From PALSA-968 sp964387075 (lineage in GTDB: Bacteria; Bacteroidota; Bacteroidia; B-17B0; Aurantibacillaceae), in the NCBI GenBank assembly GCA_964387075.1, contig CAYLVB010000010.1:62001-126000 (forward strand): a stretch of DNA of 64,000 nt. Reading direction: 5' to 3'. Below, piece by piece: positions 41,492 to 50,599 of the stretch. Position 1 is the stretch's first letter; each line of letters starts with the position of its first letter. A program made the translations under genes and the position numbers. The notes below the pieces were generated by a model. It did no database searches. It saw only the letters and a program-made list of their open reading frames with translations, and had not been told where the DNA came from.

Positions 41492-43579
41492 ATGAGATCA
41501 CAAGTTACTTTTTGTAGCATACTTCTTGTCTTATTTGTAATAACGGCTGGATCAAAAACGCAGGCGCAATGCAATTCGGCATTCAATCTGTGGGCCGACG
41601 CGAACATTCCGGCTACGGCCAGTGTTTACCAGAATTATAACAATCACGCAGACGGATTGTATATCTGGAACTGGGGCGATGGCTCACCAAATGATACCAC
41701 CTACAATTCCAATTTCAATTATCCTACGATCACGCATGACTATGTCGCTACAGGAAGCTATACGATCTGTCTGAATTATCAATCGGTGATCGGGGCATGC
41801 AATACTTCAACCTGCTGGGGATTTACCGTAACCACAACAACACTTCCTCCAAAATCAATTGCTTTCGTGTCCGCAGGCGACTCTTCCTGGGTTGGTTTCT
41901 GTCCAACAATGCCAGTTACAGCCGGGTTTTATATCCAGGCCGTAGTGATGGGATACACGCCTTCCGATTCTATACATGCAAAAGTATTTTTTGGGGATGG
42001 AATAGATACTTTGTTTAAAATGTCCCCTAATTACACGGGTGGCGCAGGGCAGGTGTCGGCGTATTTTACCCACACTTATACAAGCGGAGGTTTATATTCC
42101 GTGCAATACATAGTAAGTGATAATGCGGGTACTACTGCAGATACGGTAACCAAGTACAATGAGCTGGACCTGCAGGATTCCTGCGGAAATTTGAACGGTT
42201 ATGTCTATGTGGATGTCAACGGGAATTGCCAGTTTGATAGCGGAGATTCTATCCTGTCTAACATATGGCTTAATATTACGAGTTCTACCGGCGCAACACA
42301 TTGGGCATGGGCAGATACTTTAGGTTATTACAGCGTGGCGGTGCCTCTGGCGAATACATATACTTTATCTGTTCCTTACCTGAGCTATTATGGGTATACG
42401 TATGCTTGTGGCGGCGCGGGTTTATCGGGTATCGCAATTCCAAATTCCGTGGATATCGGTGTAGTTTGCCCTGCAGGATTTGATCTTAGCGGCTACATGT
42501 GGGGCTGGCGTTTTAGGCCCGGGGATAGCGCCTGGGTAATGGCCTGGGCAAATAATTTTTCATGTATACCTCAGTCCGGCACTGTAACTCTAACACTTGA
42601 CCCGAATACAACCTTTATGTCTGAAGTTTATGGAAACCCAGTTAGCGTGAGCGGTAACCAGGTAAGCTGGAGTTTTACAAATTTAACATCCATGAACAAC
42701 TGGTGGGGATGGAGTGGAACGAATACTCAGTACAACAGGTATTTAAAGTTGAATTGCAGCACTAATTTGCAAATAGGCGACAGTGTTTGTTATACCCTCG
42801 ATGTTTCCCCGGTAAGCGGAGATGTTGATCCTTCTAACAATACGCTTAACAAATGTTTTCCGGTTCAAAATTCCTGGGACCCAAACTTCAAAGAAGTTTA
42901 CCCACGCGGAGTTGGTGCACAAGGTTTTGTGGCGCAGAACACAGAGTTTACTTACACCATCCATTTCCAGAATACGGGAAATGCCCAGGCCTATAATATT
43001 GCCATACTGGATACGATGGACACCGATCTTGACATGAGTACTTTCCAGATCATTGCTGCGAGTCATTATGTAGAACCGCACCTGGTTGGGAATAACGGGA
43101 TCAAATTCCAGTTCAACAATATCATGCTGCCGGATAGTGCCAGCGATCCCGAAGGCAGCCAGGGTTGGGTTACTTATAAAATAAAAGCTAAACCCGGTCA
43201 GCCCGGCGGAACGCAGTACACGAACACCGCATATATTTATTTTGATTTCAACCCGGCCATTATCACCAATACTACTTTGAACACGATAGAACTCTCGGTG
43301 GTAGGCATTGCGCAGCAAAAAATTGAAGCAAACAATTTAAGCGTGGCGCCGAACCCGGTTTCTGACTTTACGCAGCTTACTTTAAGTTCAAAAGAGCATG
43401 GGATCGTCACTATAAAAGTGATCGATATGCTGGGGCAGTTAGTAAGTTCGGAGGAGAAAGCCCTGAATAAGGGAAAGAACATTTTTAATGTAGAAACAAG
43501 CTTCCTCGCTAAGGGTATTTACCTCCTTCACCTGGAGACCGGAGGAAAAGCACTGGGCTCAGTTAAGATCGTTAAATAA
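41492..43579 (+). CDS. T9SS cargo B1 with PKD and DUF11-like domains
   Basis: 695 residues: signal peptide, one PKD module (YIWNWGDGSPNDTTY), a second beta domain (about 110-220), a prealbumin/SdrD-like segment (NGYVYVDVNGNCQFDSGD), then a DUF11/DUF7619-like domain (EFTYTIHFQNTGNAQAYNI, and FDFNPAIITNTT) and a T9SS domain (SVAPNPVSDFTQL ... AKGIYLLHLE, end SVKIVK). A close paralogue lies next to it at 43653. Surface or secreted; function unknown. Confidence 0.82.
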   Translation: MRSQVTFCSILLVLFVITAGSKTQAQCNSAFNLWADANIPATASVYQNYNNHADGLYIWNWGDGSPNDTTYNSNFNYPTITHDYVATGSYTICLNYQSVIGACNTSTCWGFTVTTTTLPPKSIAFVSAGDSSWVGFCPTMPVTAGFYIQAVVMGYTPSDSIHAKVFFGDGIDTLFKMSPNYTGGAGQVSAYFTHTYTSGGLYSVQYIVSDNAGTTADTVTKYNELDLQDSCGNLNGYVYVDVNGNCQFDSGDSILSNIWLNITSSTGATHWAWADTLGYYSVAVPLANTYTLSVPYLSYYGYTYACGGAGLSGIAIPNSVDIGVVCPAGFDLSGYMWGWRFRPGDSAWVMAWANNFSCIPQSGTVTLTLDPNTTFMSEVYGNPVSVSGNQVSWSFTNLTSMNNWWGWSGTNTQYNRYLKLNCSTNLQIGDSVCYTLDVSPVSGDVDPSNNTLNKCFPVQNSWDPNFKEVYPRGVGAQGFVAQNTEFTYTIHFQNTGNAQAYNIAILDTMDTDLDMSTFQIIAASHYVEPHLVGNNGIKFQFNNIMLPDSASDPEGSQGWVTYKIKAKPGQPGGTQYTNTAYIYFDFNPAIITNTTLNTIELSVVGIAQQKIEANNLSVAPNPVSDFTQLTLSSKEHGIVTIKVIDMLGQLVSSEEKALNKGKNIFNVETSFLAKGIYLLHLETGGKALGSVKIVK

Positions 43580-43611
43580 TAGCGAAACCCCGGATGTATA
43601 TAAAATTCTTT

Positions 43612-43641
43612 AAAGCCTTGCCTATGTGCAGGGCTTTTTTT
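43612..43641 (+). terminator. Rho-independent terminator after gene B1
   Basis: A 10-bp stem AAAGCCTTGC (43612-43621) with GCAGGGCTTT (43628-43637), loop CTATGT, then Ts. A GTG at 43626 that would extend the next gene lies in this hairpin, so the next start is taken as 43653. Confidence 0.82.
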
Positions 43642-43652
43642 ATCTTAGTTAT

Positions 43653-45734
43653 ATGAAACAAGTACGAATTTTAAAATATGTGTTGTCTGTTTGCTTTCTT
43701 TTCACCGGCCTGGATGGCAGTGCCCAATGCAGCAGTTCTTTTAATTTCTATACCAATTCCAACACACCATACTCAATGTATGTGAATCAACCATACAACA
43801 GCGCTACGGATGCCATTTACATATGGAAGTGGAACGATGGGTCGCCGAATGATACAACCTATGCCTCAAATGCAAACTCTCCTTCCATCGTACATGATTT
43901 TCCGGCGGTTGGCACTTATACAGTATGCGTAAATTATCAATCTGTTTCAGCGGCCTGCAACGTAACTTCCTGTCAAAATTTTACCGTAACGTCTATGGTG
44001 CTTCCTCCAAAATGGATAAGTATTGTTGGCTCGAGTGTAACTGAAACATGGGCTAACTCTTGCCCGATTTTGCCTGACACGGTGTATAACTATTTTACTG
44101 CCGACATTCGAGGATATACGCCTAACCAGTCGGTTATTGCGCAGATCCTTTTGGGAGACGGTTCAGATACCACTATGGTACTAAAGCCGTATTATTACTC
44201 ATCAGGTAATGGCTATATGTATGTGCAGAATCTTCCTCATGTGTTTACATTGCCGGGTCTTTACTCGGTGCAATTCAACGTCCGCGATGTCACCGGAACT
44301 CCTGCGGATACCGTAAATCATTATAACGCCATAGATGCCCAGGACAGCTGCGGCACTTTAAATGGGTTGGTGTACCTCGATCTCAACGCAAATTGTCTCT
44401 ACGATATGGGCGATAGCGTACTAACCGGTCTTTGGGTCAGTATAATGGGGCCGGGCAATAATTATTATGGATGTTCAAATAACGGCGGGTATTACAACAC
44501 TTCTGTTCCTACGGCTAATAACTATACATTATCTGTGCCTAATCTTGCGTCCTACGGTTATACCTATGCGTGTGGCGGCGCTGGTATTTCCAATGTGAAT
44601 GCTCCGGGTACAGTGAACATTGGAGTCACGTGTCCGCCCGGTTTTGATCTTACAGGGGATTTTACTGGATGGCGCTTCAGGCCTGGCGACAGCGCTTTTG
44701 TTTGGGGAGTTCCGCAGAATTATTCCTGTACAGGACAATCCGGCCTAACCACGCTAACGCTTGATCCCAATACCACCTTTAAGCGCGTAAAATATGGTTC
44801 GCCGGTTACTGTTAACGGAAACCAGTTAAGCTGGAATTTCAGCAACCTGGTGGCCTGGAACGGCGGCTGGTGGTACAGCAGTGCAAACTTCAGGGAATTT
44901 GTTCTGGATTGCAGTACAAACTTACAGATTGGCGACAGCGTTTGTTTTACAATGGATGTGACGCCTGTTAGCGGTGATGCGGATCCCACGAATAATACGA
45001 TCATAAAATGTTTTCCGGTACAAAATTCCTGGGACCCCAATTTCAAAGAGGTTTATCCAAGAGGTGTTGGCGCGCAGGGGTTTGTGGCTCAAAACTCGGA
45101 GTTTACATACACTATACATTTTCAGAACACAGGAAATGCTGAGGCCTACAATATCGCAGTCTTAGATACTATCGATGTAGACCTTGACCTCAGCACTTTC
45201 CAGGTAACAGGAAGTAGCCATCATGTACAGCCACAATATCTCGCCAATGGATTGATAAAATTTAATTTCAACAACATCATGTTGCCGGATAGTGCCAGTG
45301 ATCCCGAAGGCAGCCAGGGCTGGGTTACTTACAAGATCAAAGCGAAGCCCGGTCAGCCCGGCGGCACGCAATACACCAACACGGCTTATATTTATTTTGA
45401 TTTCAACCCGGCCATTATTACCAACACTACTTTGAACACGATCGAGCTCTCTGCCGTAGGTATTGCCCAGCAGGATGTTGAAGCAGGCAATTTAAGCGTG
45501 GCGCCGAACCCGGTCTCTGACTTTACGCAGCTTACTTTAAGTTCAAAAGAACAAGGTCTTATTACTATAAAAGTGATCGATATGTTGGGGCAAGTAGTAA
45601 GTTTGGAGGAGAAAGTGTTGAACAAAGGAAAGAACATTTTTAATGTGGAAACAAATCATCTTTCTCAAGGTATTTATCTTTTGAACACGGAGGTGAAAGG
45701 AAGAATTACAGGCTCTATAAAGATTTTGAAATAG
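43653..45734 (+). CDS. T9SS cargo B2 with PKD and DUF11-like domains
   Basis: 693 residues from ATG 43653. Same architecture as the neighbour B1: signal peptide, PKD module (YIWKWNDGSPNDTTY), prealbumin-like segment (NGLVYLDLNANCLYDMGD), DUF11/DUF7619-like domain, T9SS domain (SVAPNPVSDFTQL ... SQGIYLLNTE, end SIKILK). The DUF11-like and sorting regions are nearly identical to B1, while the central parts differ more, showing recent duplication or gene conversion with a divergent exposed region. Confidence 0.82.
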   Translation: MKQVRILKYVLSVCFLFTGLDGSAQCSSSFNFYTNSNTPYSMYVNQPYNSATDAIYIWKWNDGSPNDTTYASNANSPSIVHDFPAVGTYTVCVNYQSVSAACNVTSCQNFTVTSMVLPPKWISIVGSSVTETWANSCPILPDTVYNYFTADIRGYTPNQSVIAQILLGDGSDTTMVLKPYYYSSGNGYMYVQNLPHVFTLPGLYSVQFNVRDVTGTPADTVNHYNAIDAQDSCGTLNGLVYLDLNANCLYDMGDSVLTGLWVSIMGPGNNYYGCSNNGGYYNTSVPTANNYTLSVPNLASYGYTYACGGAGISNVNAPGTVNIGVTCPPGFDLTGDFTGWRFRPGDSAFVWGVPQNYSCTGQSGLTTLTLDPNTTFKRVKYGSPVTVNGNQLSWNFSNLVAWNGGWWYSSANFREFVLDCSTNLQIGDSVCFTMDVTPVSGDADPTNNTIIKCFPVQNSWDPNFKEVYPRGVGAQGFVAQNSEFTYTIHFQNTGNAEAYNIAVLDTIDVDLDLSTFQVTGSSHHVQPQYLANGLIKFNFNNIMLPDSASDPEGSQGWVTYKIKAKPGQPGGTQYTNTAYIYFDFNPAIITNTTLNTIELSAVGIAQQDVEAGNLSVAPNPVSDFTQLTLSSKEQGLITIKVIDMLGQVVSLEEKVLNKGKNIFNVETNHLSQGIYLLNTEVKGRITGSIKILK

Positions 45735-45740
45735 ATAAAT

Positions 45741-45768
45741 AAAAAGGTCGGCAGCATCGGATCTTTTT
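45741..45768. terminator. Bidirectional terminator between convergent genes
   Basis: AAAAAGGTC (45741-45749) with GATCTTTTT (45760-45768), one G-T pair, T-rich on both strands. It reaches the stop codon of the minus-strand gene. Confidence 0.65.
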
Positions 45769-46282
45769 ATTTTTTGATCTCCCTCAAACTCCTCTTCCCC
45801 CTGCTTTCCAGAGCCGGGATCCCGCAATGCAAAAGCGATTCTGCGTTTATCTTTACTTCGTTCTTCAGGTCGGGATATTTTTGGGCGATGTTGCTCATGA
45901 CGCTGATGGCAAAAGCTCTCACGGCAATGGGCTCGCTGAGGTCGTGTAAAAATTTCACACTCCTGTCGAACAGGATACCGCAATATTTTTCTGGTATGTC
46001 CACTTCTTCAAAAATGCGCAGGGCATTCCTCCTCACCGCGTCATGGGCGGTTCGATCTTCCATCTTTTTGATCATCTTGCCGATCCAGGGTTTTATCAGG
46101 GAGGGATATTTCTCAACGCAATAGCCGATGGGATAAGCCGCTCTTTGTGCCACGCGGTATTCGTCGGTAAGCATCAGTTTCATTAACTCACCAAAGCGCG
46201 CTTTATCATCGCCTACCCAGGCCACGATCTTCAAGCATTGTTTTTTAGAATGTTCCTCGAGAATAGTGTCGCGTAGCTTCAT
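45767..46282 (-). CDS. HEAT-like helical repeat protein
   Basis: 171 residues, no signal peptide. Consists of HEAT-type helix pairs (AYPIGYCVEKYPSLIKPWIGKMIKK, given here only as the pair near residues 49-75, and VRRNALRIFEEVDIP). It resembles small HEAT-repeat or DNA-alkylation-repair-like proteins of Bacteroidota, but no catalytic residues can be named. It is probably a protein-interaction module. The gene is single and is followed upstream by a dispersed repeat. Confidence 0.6.
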   Translation of the reverse strand: MKLRDTILEEHSKKQCLKIVAWVGDDKARFGELMKLMLTDEYRVAQRAAYPIGYCVEKYPSLIKPWIGKMIKKMEDRTAHDAVRRNALRIFEEVDIPEKYCGILFDRSVKFLHDLSEPIAVRAFAISVMSNIAQKYPDLKNEVKINAESLLHCGIPALESRGKRSLREIKK

Positions 46283-46310
46283 GTTCGAACGAAGAATAAG
46301 ATTAGTTCAA

Positions 46311-46338
46311 GGGTCTCGACTACGCTCGACCTGACAGG
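46311..46338. repeat. Dispersed repeat TCGACTACGCTCG, copy 2
   Basis: GTCTCGACTACGCTCGACCT core followed by GACAGG; same family as 35136-35162 and 58189-58216. It ends 5 bp from the stop of the PaaE-like gene. Confidence 0.7.
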
Positions 46339-46343
46339 GAAAA

Positions 46344-47420
46344 TTAAATTGCGTCGTAATCAACCACAACCTTCTCGGTAAGCGGATGCGATTGGCAGGT
46401 TAAAATAAAACCCTGTTCCACCTCAGCATCTGTCAAAGCAAAATTCGCATCCATTTTTACTTTTCCTTCAAGCACTTTCGCTCTGCAGGTACAGCACACC
46501 GCGCCTTTGCAGCTGAAAGGAGCATCCACGCCGGCATCGCTGGCCGCATCTAAAATGGTAGAACCACTGGTTTGAAGATCGAAAGTGGTTTCAACACCAT
46601 ATTGCACCACAGTTACCTTAGAAAGAACATCCGCACCCACAATGGTTTGCTCCGCCTTCGCTAATGTTTCAAGCACCGCGGTGAAATACTCAATATGAAT
46701 TTTTTCCTTGTCAATTTTTAATCCTTCCAAAACCTGTTTCACATTCTCCATCATCGGACCGGGACCACAAATGAAATACTCGTTGTTGGGCTTCAAAGCA
46801 ACGTGCTTTTCTACAATGGCTTTCGCTTTGTCGGGCGTCATAACACCTTTATAAAGCGCGTCAACCGTTTGTTTAGGATTATCGTAAACAAAAACGACTT
46901 TTAATTTATCCGCGTGGGCTGATGCCAGTTTTTCTATCTCCGCCTTAAAAATGGTATTTTCCTCATCGCGGTTGGCGTAGATCAAAGTAATGCTGCTTTG
47001 TTTCTCAATATAAAGCACGCTTTTTAGAATGCTCATCATGGGCGTGATGCCGCTTCCGCCGGCAAACAGCACATAGTGTTTTTGGGCAGAACCGGAAAGT
47101 GGCGAGTGAAAATTACCCATAGGCGTCATCACCTCAATGGTATCTCCCACTTTTAAATGCCTATTAGCGAAAGTCGAGCCTTTCCCGTCTTTCACTTCCT
47201 TAATGGCAATGCGTAATTCTTTTTCGGCAAAAGGACTGGTGCAGATCGAGTAGGAGCGACGGATCTCTTCGTTGTTGACCTTCAGTTTCAGTGTAAGGTA
47301 TTGCCCCTGTTTATATTGGTACTCGGGCCAAAGCGTGGCCGGCACCTCAAATGCTACAGACACTGCGTCGTGGGTTTCGCGCCTCACGTCATTTACTTTT
47401 AAAGGATAGAATTTTGCCAT
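46344..47420 (-). CDS. PaaE-like ferredoxin reductase (FAD/NAD + 2Fe-2S)
   Basis: 358 residues. An FAD domain (RRSYSICTSP flavin motif near 56-65), an NAD(P)-binding domain (LFAGGSGITPMMSI near 116; FICGPGPMM near 216) and a C-terminal plant-type [2Fe-2S] domain with Cys ligands in CKGAVCCTC and LTCQSHP. This is the layout of PaaE, the reductase subunit of phenylacetyl-CoA epoxidase, and of related oxygenase reductases. No paaABCD genes are nearby, so the partner oxygenase is unknown. Single gene with its own TAnnTTTG promoter. Confidence 0.88.
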   Translation of the reverse strand: MAKFYPLKVNDVRRETHDAVSVAFEVPATLWPEYQYKQGQYLTLKLKVNNEEIRRSYSICTSPFAEKELRIAIKEVKDGKGSTFANRHLKVGDTIEVMTPMGNFHSPLSGSAQKHYVLFAGGSGITPMMSILKSVLYIEKQSSITLIYANRDEENTIFKAEIEKLASAHADKLKVVFVYDNPKQTVDALYKGVMTPDKAKAIVEKHVALKPNNEYFICGPGPMMENVKQVLEGLKIDKEKIHIEYFTAVLETLAKAEQTIVGADVLSKVTVVQYGVETTFDLQTSGSTILDAASDAGVDAPFSCKGAVCCTCRAKVLEGKVKMDANFALTDAEVEQGFILTCQSHPLTEKVVVDYDAI

Positions 47421-47427
47421 AGAGGTG

Positions 47428-47435
47428 CAAAAATA
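47428..47435 (-). promoter_or_regulatory. -7 promoter element TATTTTTG (minus strand)
   Basis: Exact TAnnTTTG match on the minus strand, only 8 bp upstream of the PaaE-like start, implying a very short leader. Confidence 0.5.
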
Positions 47436-47476
47436 GCAAAAATTCGGCTTTTTAAAGGTTGCGAACCCTTATACAC

Positions 47477-49978
47477 TTACCTGACAATCACCAGTTTCCT
47501 TGTTATGATCCCTGTGGCGCTTCGTATGCTTAAACTATAAAAGCCTTCTGCCAAAATTCCGGCGTCGATCGCGGTTTTTCCTACAGCTGATTGATCCATC
47601 ATCAATCTTCCCTCCAGGTCAAAGATCTGCAGCGATATTTTCTCGCCGGCAGGAACGTCTACATAAAATTTGCCGGTGCTCGGGTTCGGATAAACGATAA
47701 GGTTACTGACAAAAGAAGAATTTCCGGCAGAAACCGTATGCATGCTGTCCACCCAAACCTTTACCGAATCAATAAAATAATCGTTGGCGTAGGAAACAGG
47801 ATTACCTCCGGTCAGGTTCACTACCAGTACGCTGTCCATCGGGTAGTTCGGTACATCCACAAATATCCTGTAACTACCAAGCGGTAAATTACTGAAACTA
47901 AAATTTCCGTTCGCGTCAGTTGTGGTTCTGGCCGCTGCGGTGCCGCCGGGATTTTTTCCGAGTTTCACGTCAACGCCTTTCAGGGGCGCGCCCAAAATCT
48001 GGGAACCACCGCCATAACGTTGCCCGAACCCAGCGCCCTCGTTAATTTGTCCGGTGATCATGCCGGGCCCCGATGCCGGCGGTATTTGAATGATCTGTAT
48101 GTTCTTTCCACTATAATTTATCGCCACATTGTTTAGAACAACAACGGTAGCCGAATCCCACTGATAGGCTTTGGGTATACTGCTATAGTACGTCCCTACA
48201 GAGGTTGGATACATGGTTGTATCCGCGATGGCTTTGATGATGTAATTGCCGGTATCTAAACAGGGAAAGGAATAATTACCCAGTGTAATATTCGTAAAAC
48301 CCATGGTATCGAGCAGGCCGGGGTTCACATAATTTCTTTGGAAGATATATACCTTGCCCGAGGTTACGGGGTTACTATTTGTATCGGTAACCATTCCCGA
48401 CAGCGTATCTGAATTTACGTACAGCGTAAGTGTAGCAGTATTGATACAGCCGTTCACATCCTGCGCACCCACCGTATAGGAAGTGGTGACTGTGGGATTG
48501 GCTGCGGGGCCGGCGCAGTTTGTACAACTAAGTGCGGTCGATGGGGTCCATGTATAATTTACTCCACCTGTTCCGCTGAATACAGTTGAACTTCCCACAC
48601 AAATAGAAGGTGAGGCTGCCGTGGCCACAATGGTTGGTAAAGGATATATGGTAAGCATCATAGTGTCGCTGGCAGGTGTGCATCCTCCATTGTTCGTTGT
48701 TGTAATTGCCATCCATATTTGTCCCTGCTCGCCGGCTCCCGTGTTATAAGTGGGAGTAAGTGTAGTAGTAGACGGTGTAAAGAAACCTGCCCCATTCGTT
48801 GACCATACACAGCTGCCTGTAGACGAATTTCCATTAATAATAATACCGCTGGTATTCTGACAAATGAATTGATCGGCACCGGCGCTTGCGGTAAGTGGCG
48901 AGTACAATAGTACACTTACGTCGCCTGTACTTGAATTGGAAGTGGCCAGGTCGAGCTGTGTATCGTTGTTGATGTCAGTCGTGAGAATAGAAAAAGCTCC
49001 AGACCCGGTAGGAAAACTAGAAGGAGTAAGTAATGCCCCAAAACCATCTCCCGGAAGTACAGATATATCATTGGAACCGGAATTACAAACAGCAACATCT
49101 ATTTTTCCATCACTATTAAAATCGGCCGTGGTAACAGCGCTGGGAGAAGTGCCTGCATTAAAATAAACCGGGCTTGCAAATGCGCCGCCGCCGGTATTTA
49201 ATCGTACGGTAACATCATTTGATCCGGCGTTGGCCACTATGAGATCTGATTTTCCGTCCATATTCAGATCGGCGGTGGTTAGCCCCTGAGGGTTAACGCC
49301 CGAACTGTAATTGGTAGTGGGTGTAAATCCTCCTACACCGTCTCCCATTAGCAGGGTAACAAAATTTGAATTGTAACAGGCAACCGCAAGGTCTTTGGAT
49401 CCATCGGCATCCCAATCTTTGCTGATGACGGCGGTAGGGCCATTACCAACTGTGTAATTTACCGCCGTGGCAAAATTTCCCGTTCCGTCGCCTATTAAAA
49501 TAGAAACCTCATTGCTCATATAATCTGCTACGGCAAGATCGGCCTTAGCGTCTCCATTAAAATCTTCTGAGGTAATACCGGTAGGACTTATGGAAACCGA
49601 AAAATTGCTGGGCCCGCTAAAACCTCCTAAACCATCCCCCAACAGGATGGAAACGTTATTGGCGCTATAATTTGTAAAGGCGATATCTTTTTTTGAATCT
49701 CCGTTAAAATCGGCAATGGCGATCGAATGCGGGTTTGAGCCAATGGAAACAGTGCCGCTGCTGGCTATACCCCCGGTGCCGTTCCCTAGCAGAACGAATA
49801 TGCGATTTATATTTTGATCTGCCACCGCGATGTCTGGCTTTCCATCACTGTTAAAATCGGCGCTTGCGATACCTTTGGGAGTGCCAATGGGTTGGAGGGC
49901 AGAGCTGGTAAAACAGAATTGCGCGAAAGTATTTTGCGCTAAAATGAAAAGAAGGATAGGGAGTAAAAGTTTTTTCAT
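47477..49978 (-). CDS. FG-GAP repeat T9SS cargo
   Basis: 833 residues: signal peptide (MKKLLLPILLFILAQNTFAQ), about seven FG-GAP/VCBS repeats (ADFNSDGKPDIAVAD, ADFNGDSKKDIAF, EDFNGDAKADLAVAD and others) probably forming a beta-propeller with Ca-binding loops, an Ig-like/SprB-like region with paired Cys (CSWSTN-type segments and CTNCAG), a CarboxypepD_reg-like fold (NGNFSFSNLPLGSYRI) and a T9SS domain (IVYPNPSTGKFYV ... AEGFYSLSI, end KLVIVR). No catalytic domain; binding or structural role likely. Confidence 0.82.
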   Translation of the reverse strand: MKKLLLPILLFILAQNTFAQFCFTSSALQPIGTPKGIASADFNSDGKPDIAVADQNINRIFVLLGNGTGGIASSGTVSIGSNPHSIAIADFNGDSKKDIAFTNYSANNVSILLGDGLGGFSGPSNFSVSISPTGITSEDFNGDAKADLAVADYMSNEVSILIGDGTGNFATAVNYTVGNGPTAVISKDWDADGSKDLAVACYNSNFVTLLMGDGVGGFTPTTNYSSGVNPQGLTTADLNMDGKSDLIVANAGSNDVTVRLNTGGGAFASPVYFNAGTSPSAVTTADFNSDGKIDVAVCNSGSNDISVLPGDGFGALLTPSSFPTGSGAFSILTTDINNDTQLDLATSNSSTGDVSVLLYSPLTASAGADQFICQNTSGIIINGNSSTGSCVWSTNGAGFFTPSTTTLTPTYNTGAGEQGQIWMAITTTNNGGCTPASDTMMLTIYPLPTIVATAASPSICVGSSTVFSGTGGVNYTWTPSTALSCTNCAGPAANPTVTTSYTVGAQDVNGCINTATLTLYVNSDTLSGMVTDTNSNPVTSGKVYIFQRNYVNPGLLDTMGFTNITLGNYSFPCLDTGNYIIKAIADTTMYPTSVGTYYSSIPKAYQWDSATVVVLNNVAINYSGKNIQIIQIPPASGPGMITGQINEGAGFGQRYGGGSQILGAPLKGVDVKLGKNPGGTAAARTTTDANGNFSFSNLPLGSYRIFVDVPNYPMDSVLVVNLTGGNPVSYANDYFIDSVKVWVDSMHTVSAGNSSFVSNLIVYPNPSTGKFYVDVPAGEKISLQIFDLEGRLMMDQSAVGKTAIDAGILAEGFYSLSIRSATGIITRKLVIVR

Positions 49979-50030
49979 GGGGTTGATTTGTAAGGTAAAA
50001 ATAAGATAATTTGTGACACGGGCAAAGCGG

Positions 50031-50535
50031 TTATTCTTTGAAATCCCAACTGAGAATCTTTATGGTCACCCTACGGTAGCCTTCATGTAAAGTCTCTTTT
50101 TTTCTTTGTTTTTCTCTTTCTTAATTTGTGTTTGAAGAGTCCTTTGTTTGGAGGAACCATAACCTTTGGTCACTATTCGCGCAGGATGAATGCCTTTGCA
50201 GATCAATATTGTTCTTACAGTTTCGGCTCGTCAGAAGAGTTTAAGTCACCTTTTCCCTGTTTCTTGGAGTAAGTATCGTGGGCCACAAAAGTTGAGATCT
50301 CCGCTTTATAAAAAAAGTTATTTTTTATTTTAAAAAAGTAAGTTCCGGACGAGTCAGTATTATAAGTGAGAGATCTTCCTTTGTCATCTTTTAAGACAAC
50401 GTTAACATTGAAAATAGGGGAGGAGTCTTGTAAGTCAGTAACTTTTCCTTTTACAATTAAATATTTGGGAGCCTGACAAAAACAGGAAGAAGAACAGAGA
50501 GAAATAATCAAAAAGAGTATTCGTTTAAAATCCAC
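50031..50535 (-). pseudogene. Decayed CarboxypepD_reg + OmpA-family gene
   Basis: The first 106 codons (50535 to 50215) give a signal peptide, a CarboxypepD_reg-like domain (IVKGKVTDLQDSSPIFNVNV) and then LNSSDEPKL-stop. One frame over, the sequence continues as AETVRTILICKGIHPARIVT-KGYGSSK and then KKEKNKEKKRLY, which is the end of an OmpA peptidoglycan-binding domain; another frame shift gives EGYRRVTIKILSW and a stop at 50031. The domain order matches Bacteroidota OmpA-family lipoprotein-like proteins, but most of the OmpA domain is missing. An internal deletion plus at least two frameshifts make this a pseudogene. The family identity comes from the KGI...KGYG and RRVTIKIL motifs. Confidence 0.7.
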
Positions 50536-50599
50536 ACTCTAATTTACAAAAAATAAAGAAAAAATCTTTGCGTCTCTGCGCCTTTGCGTGCCGCCCTTC

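Noticed and set aside
43626..43652. GTG start nine codons upstream of cargo B2
   Set aside because: It lies in the loop of the terminator of the gene before; the signal peptide begins at ATG 43653.
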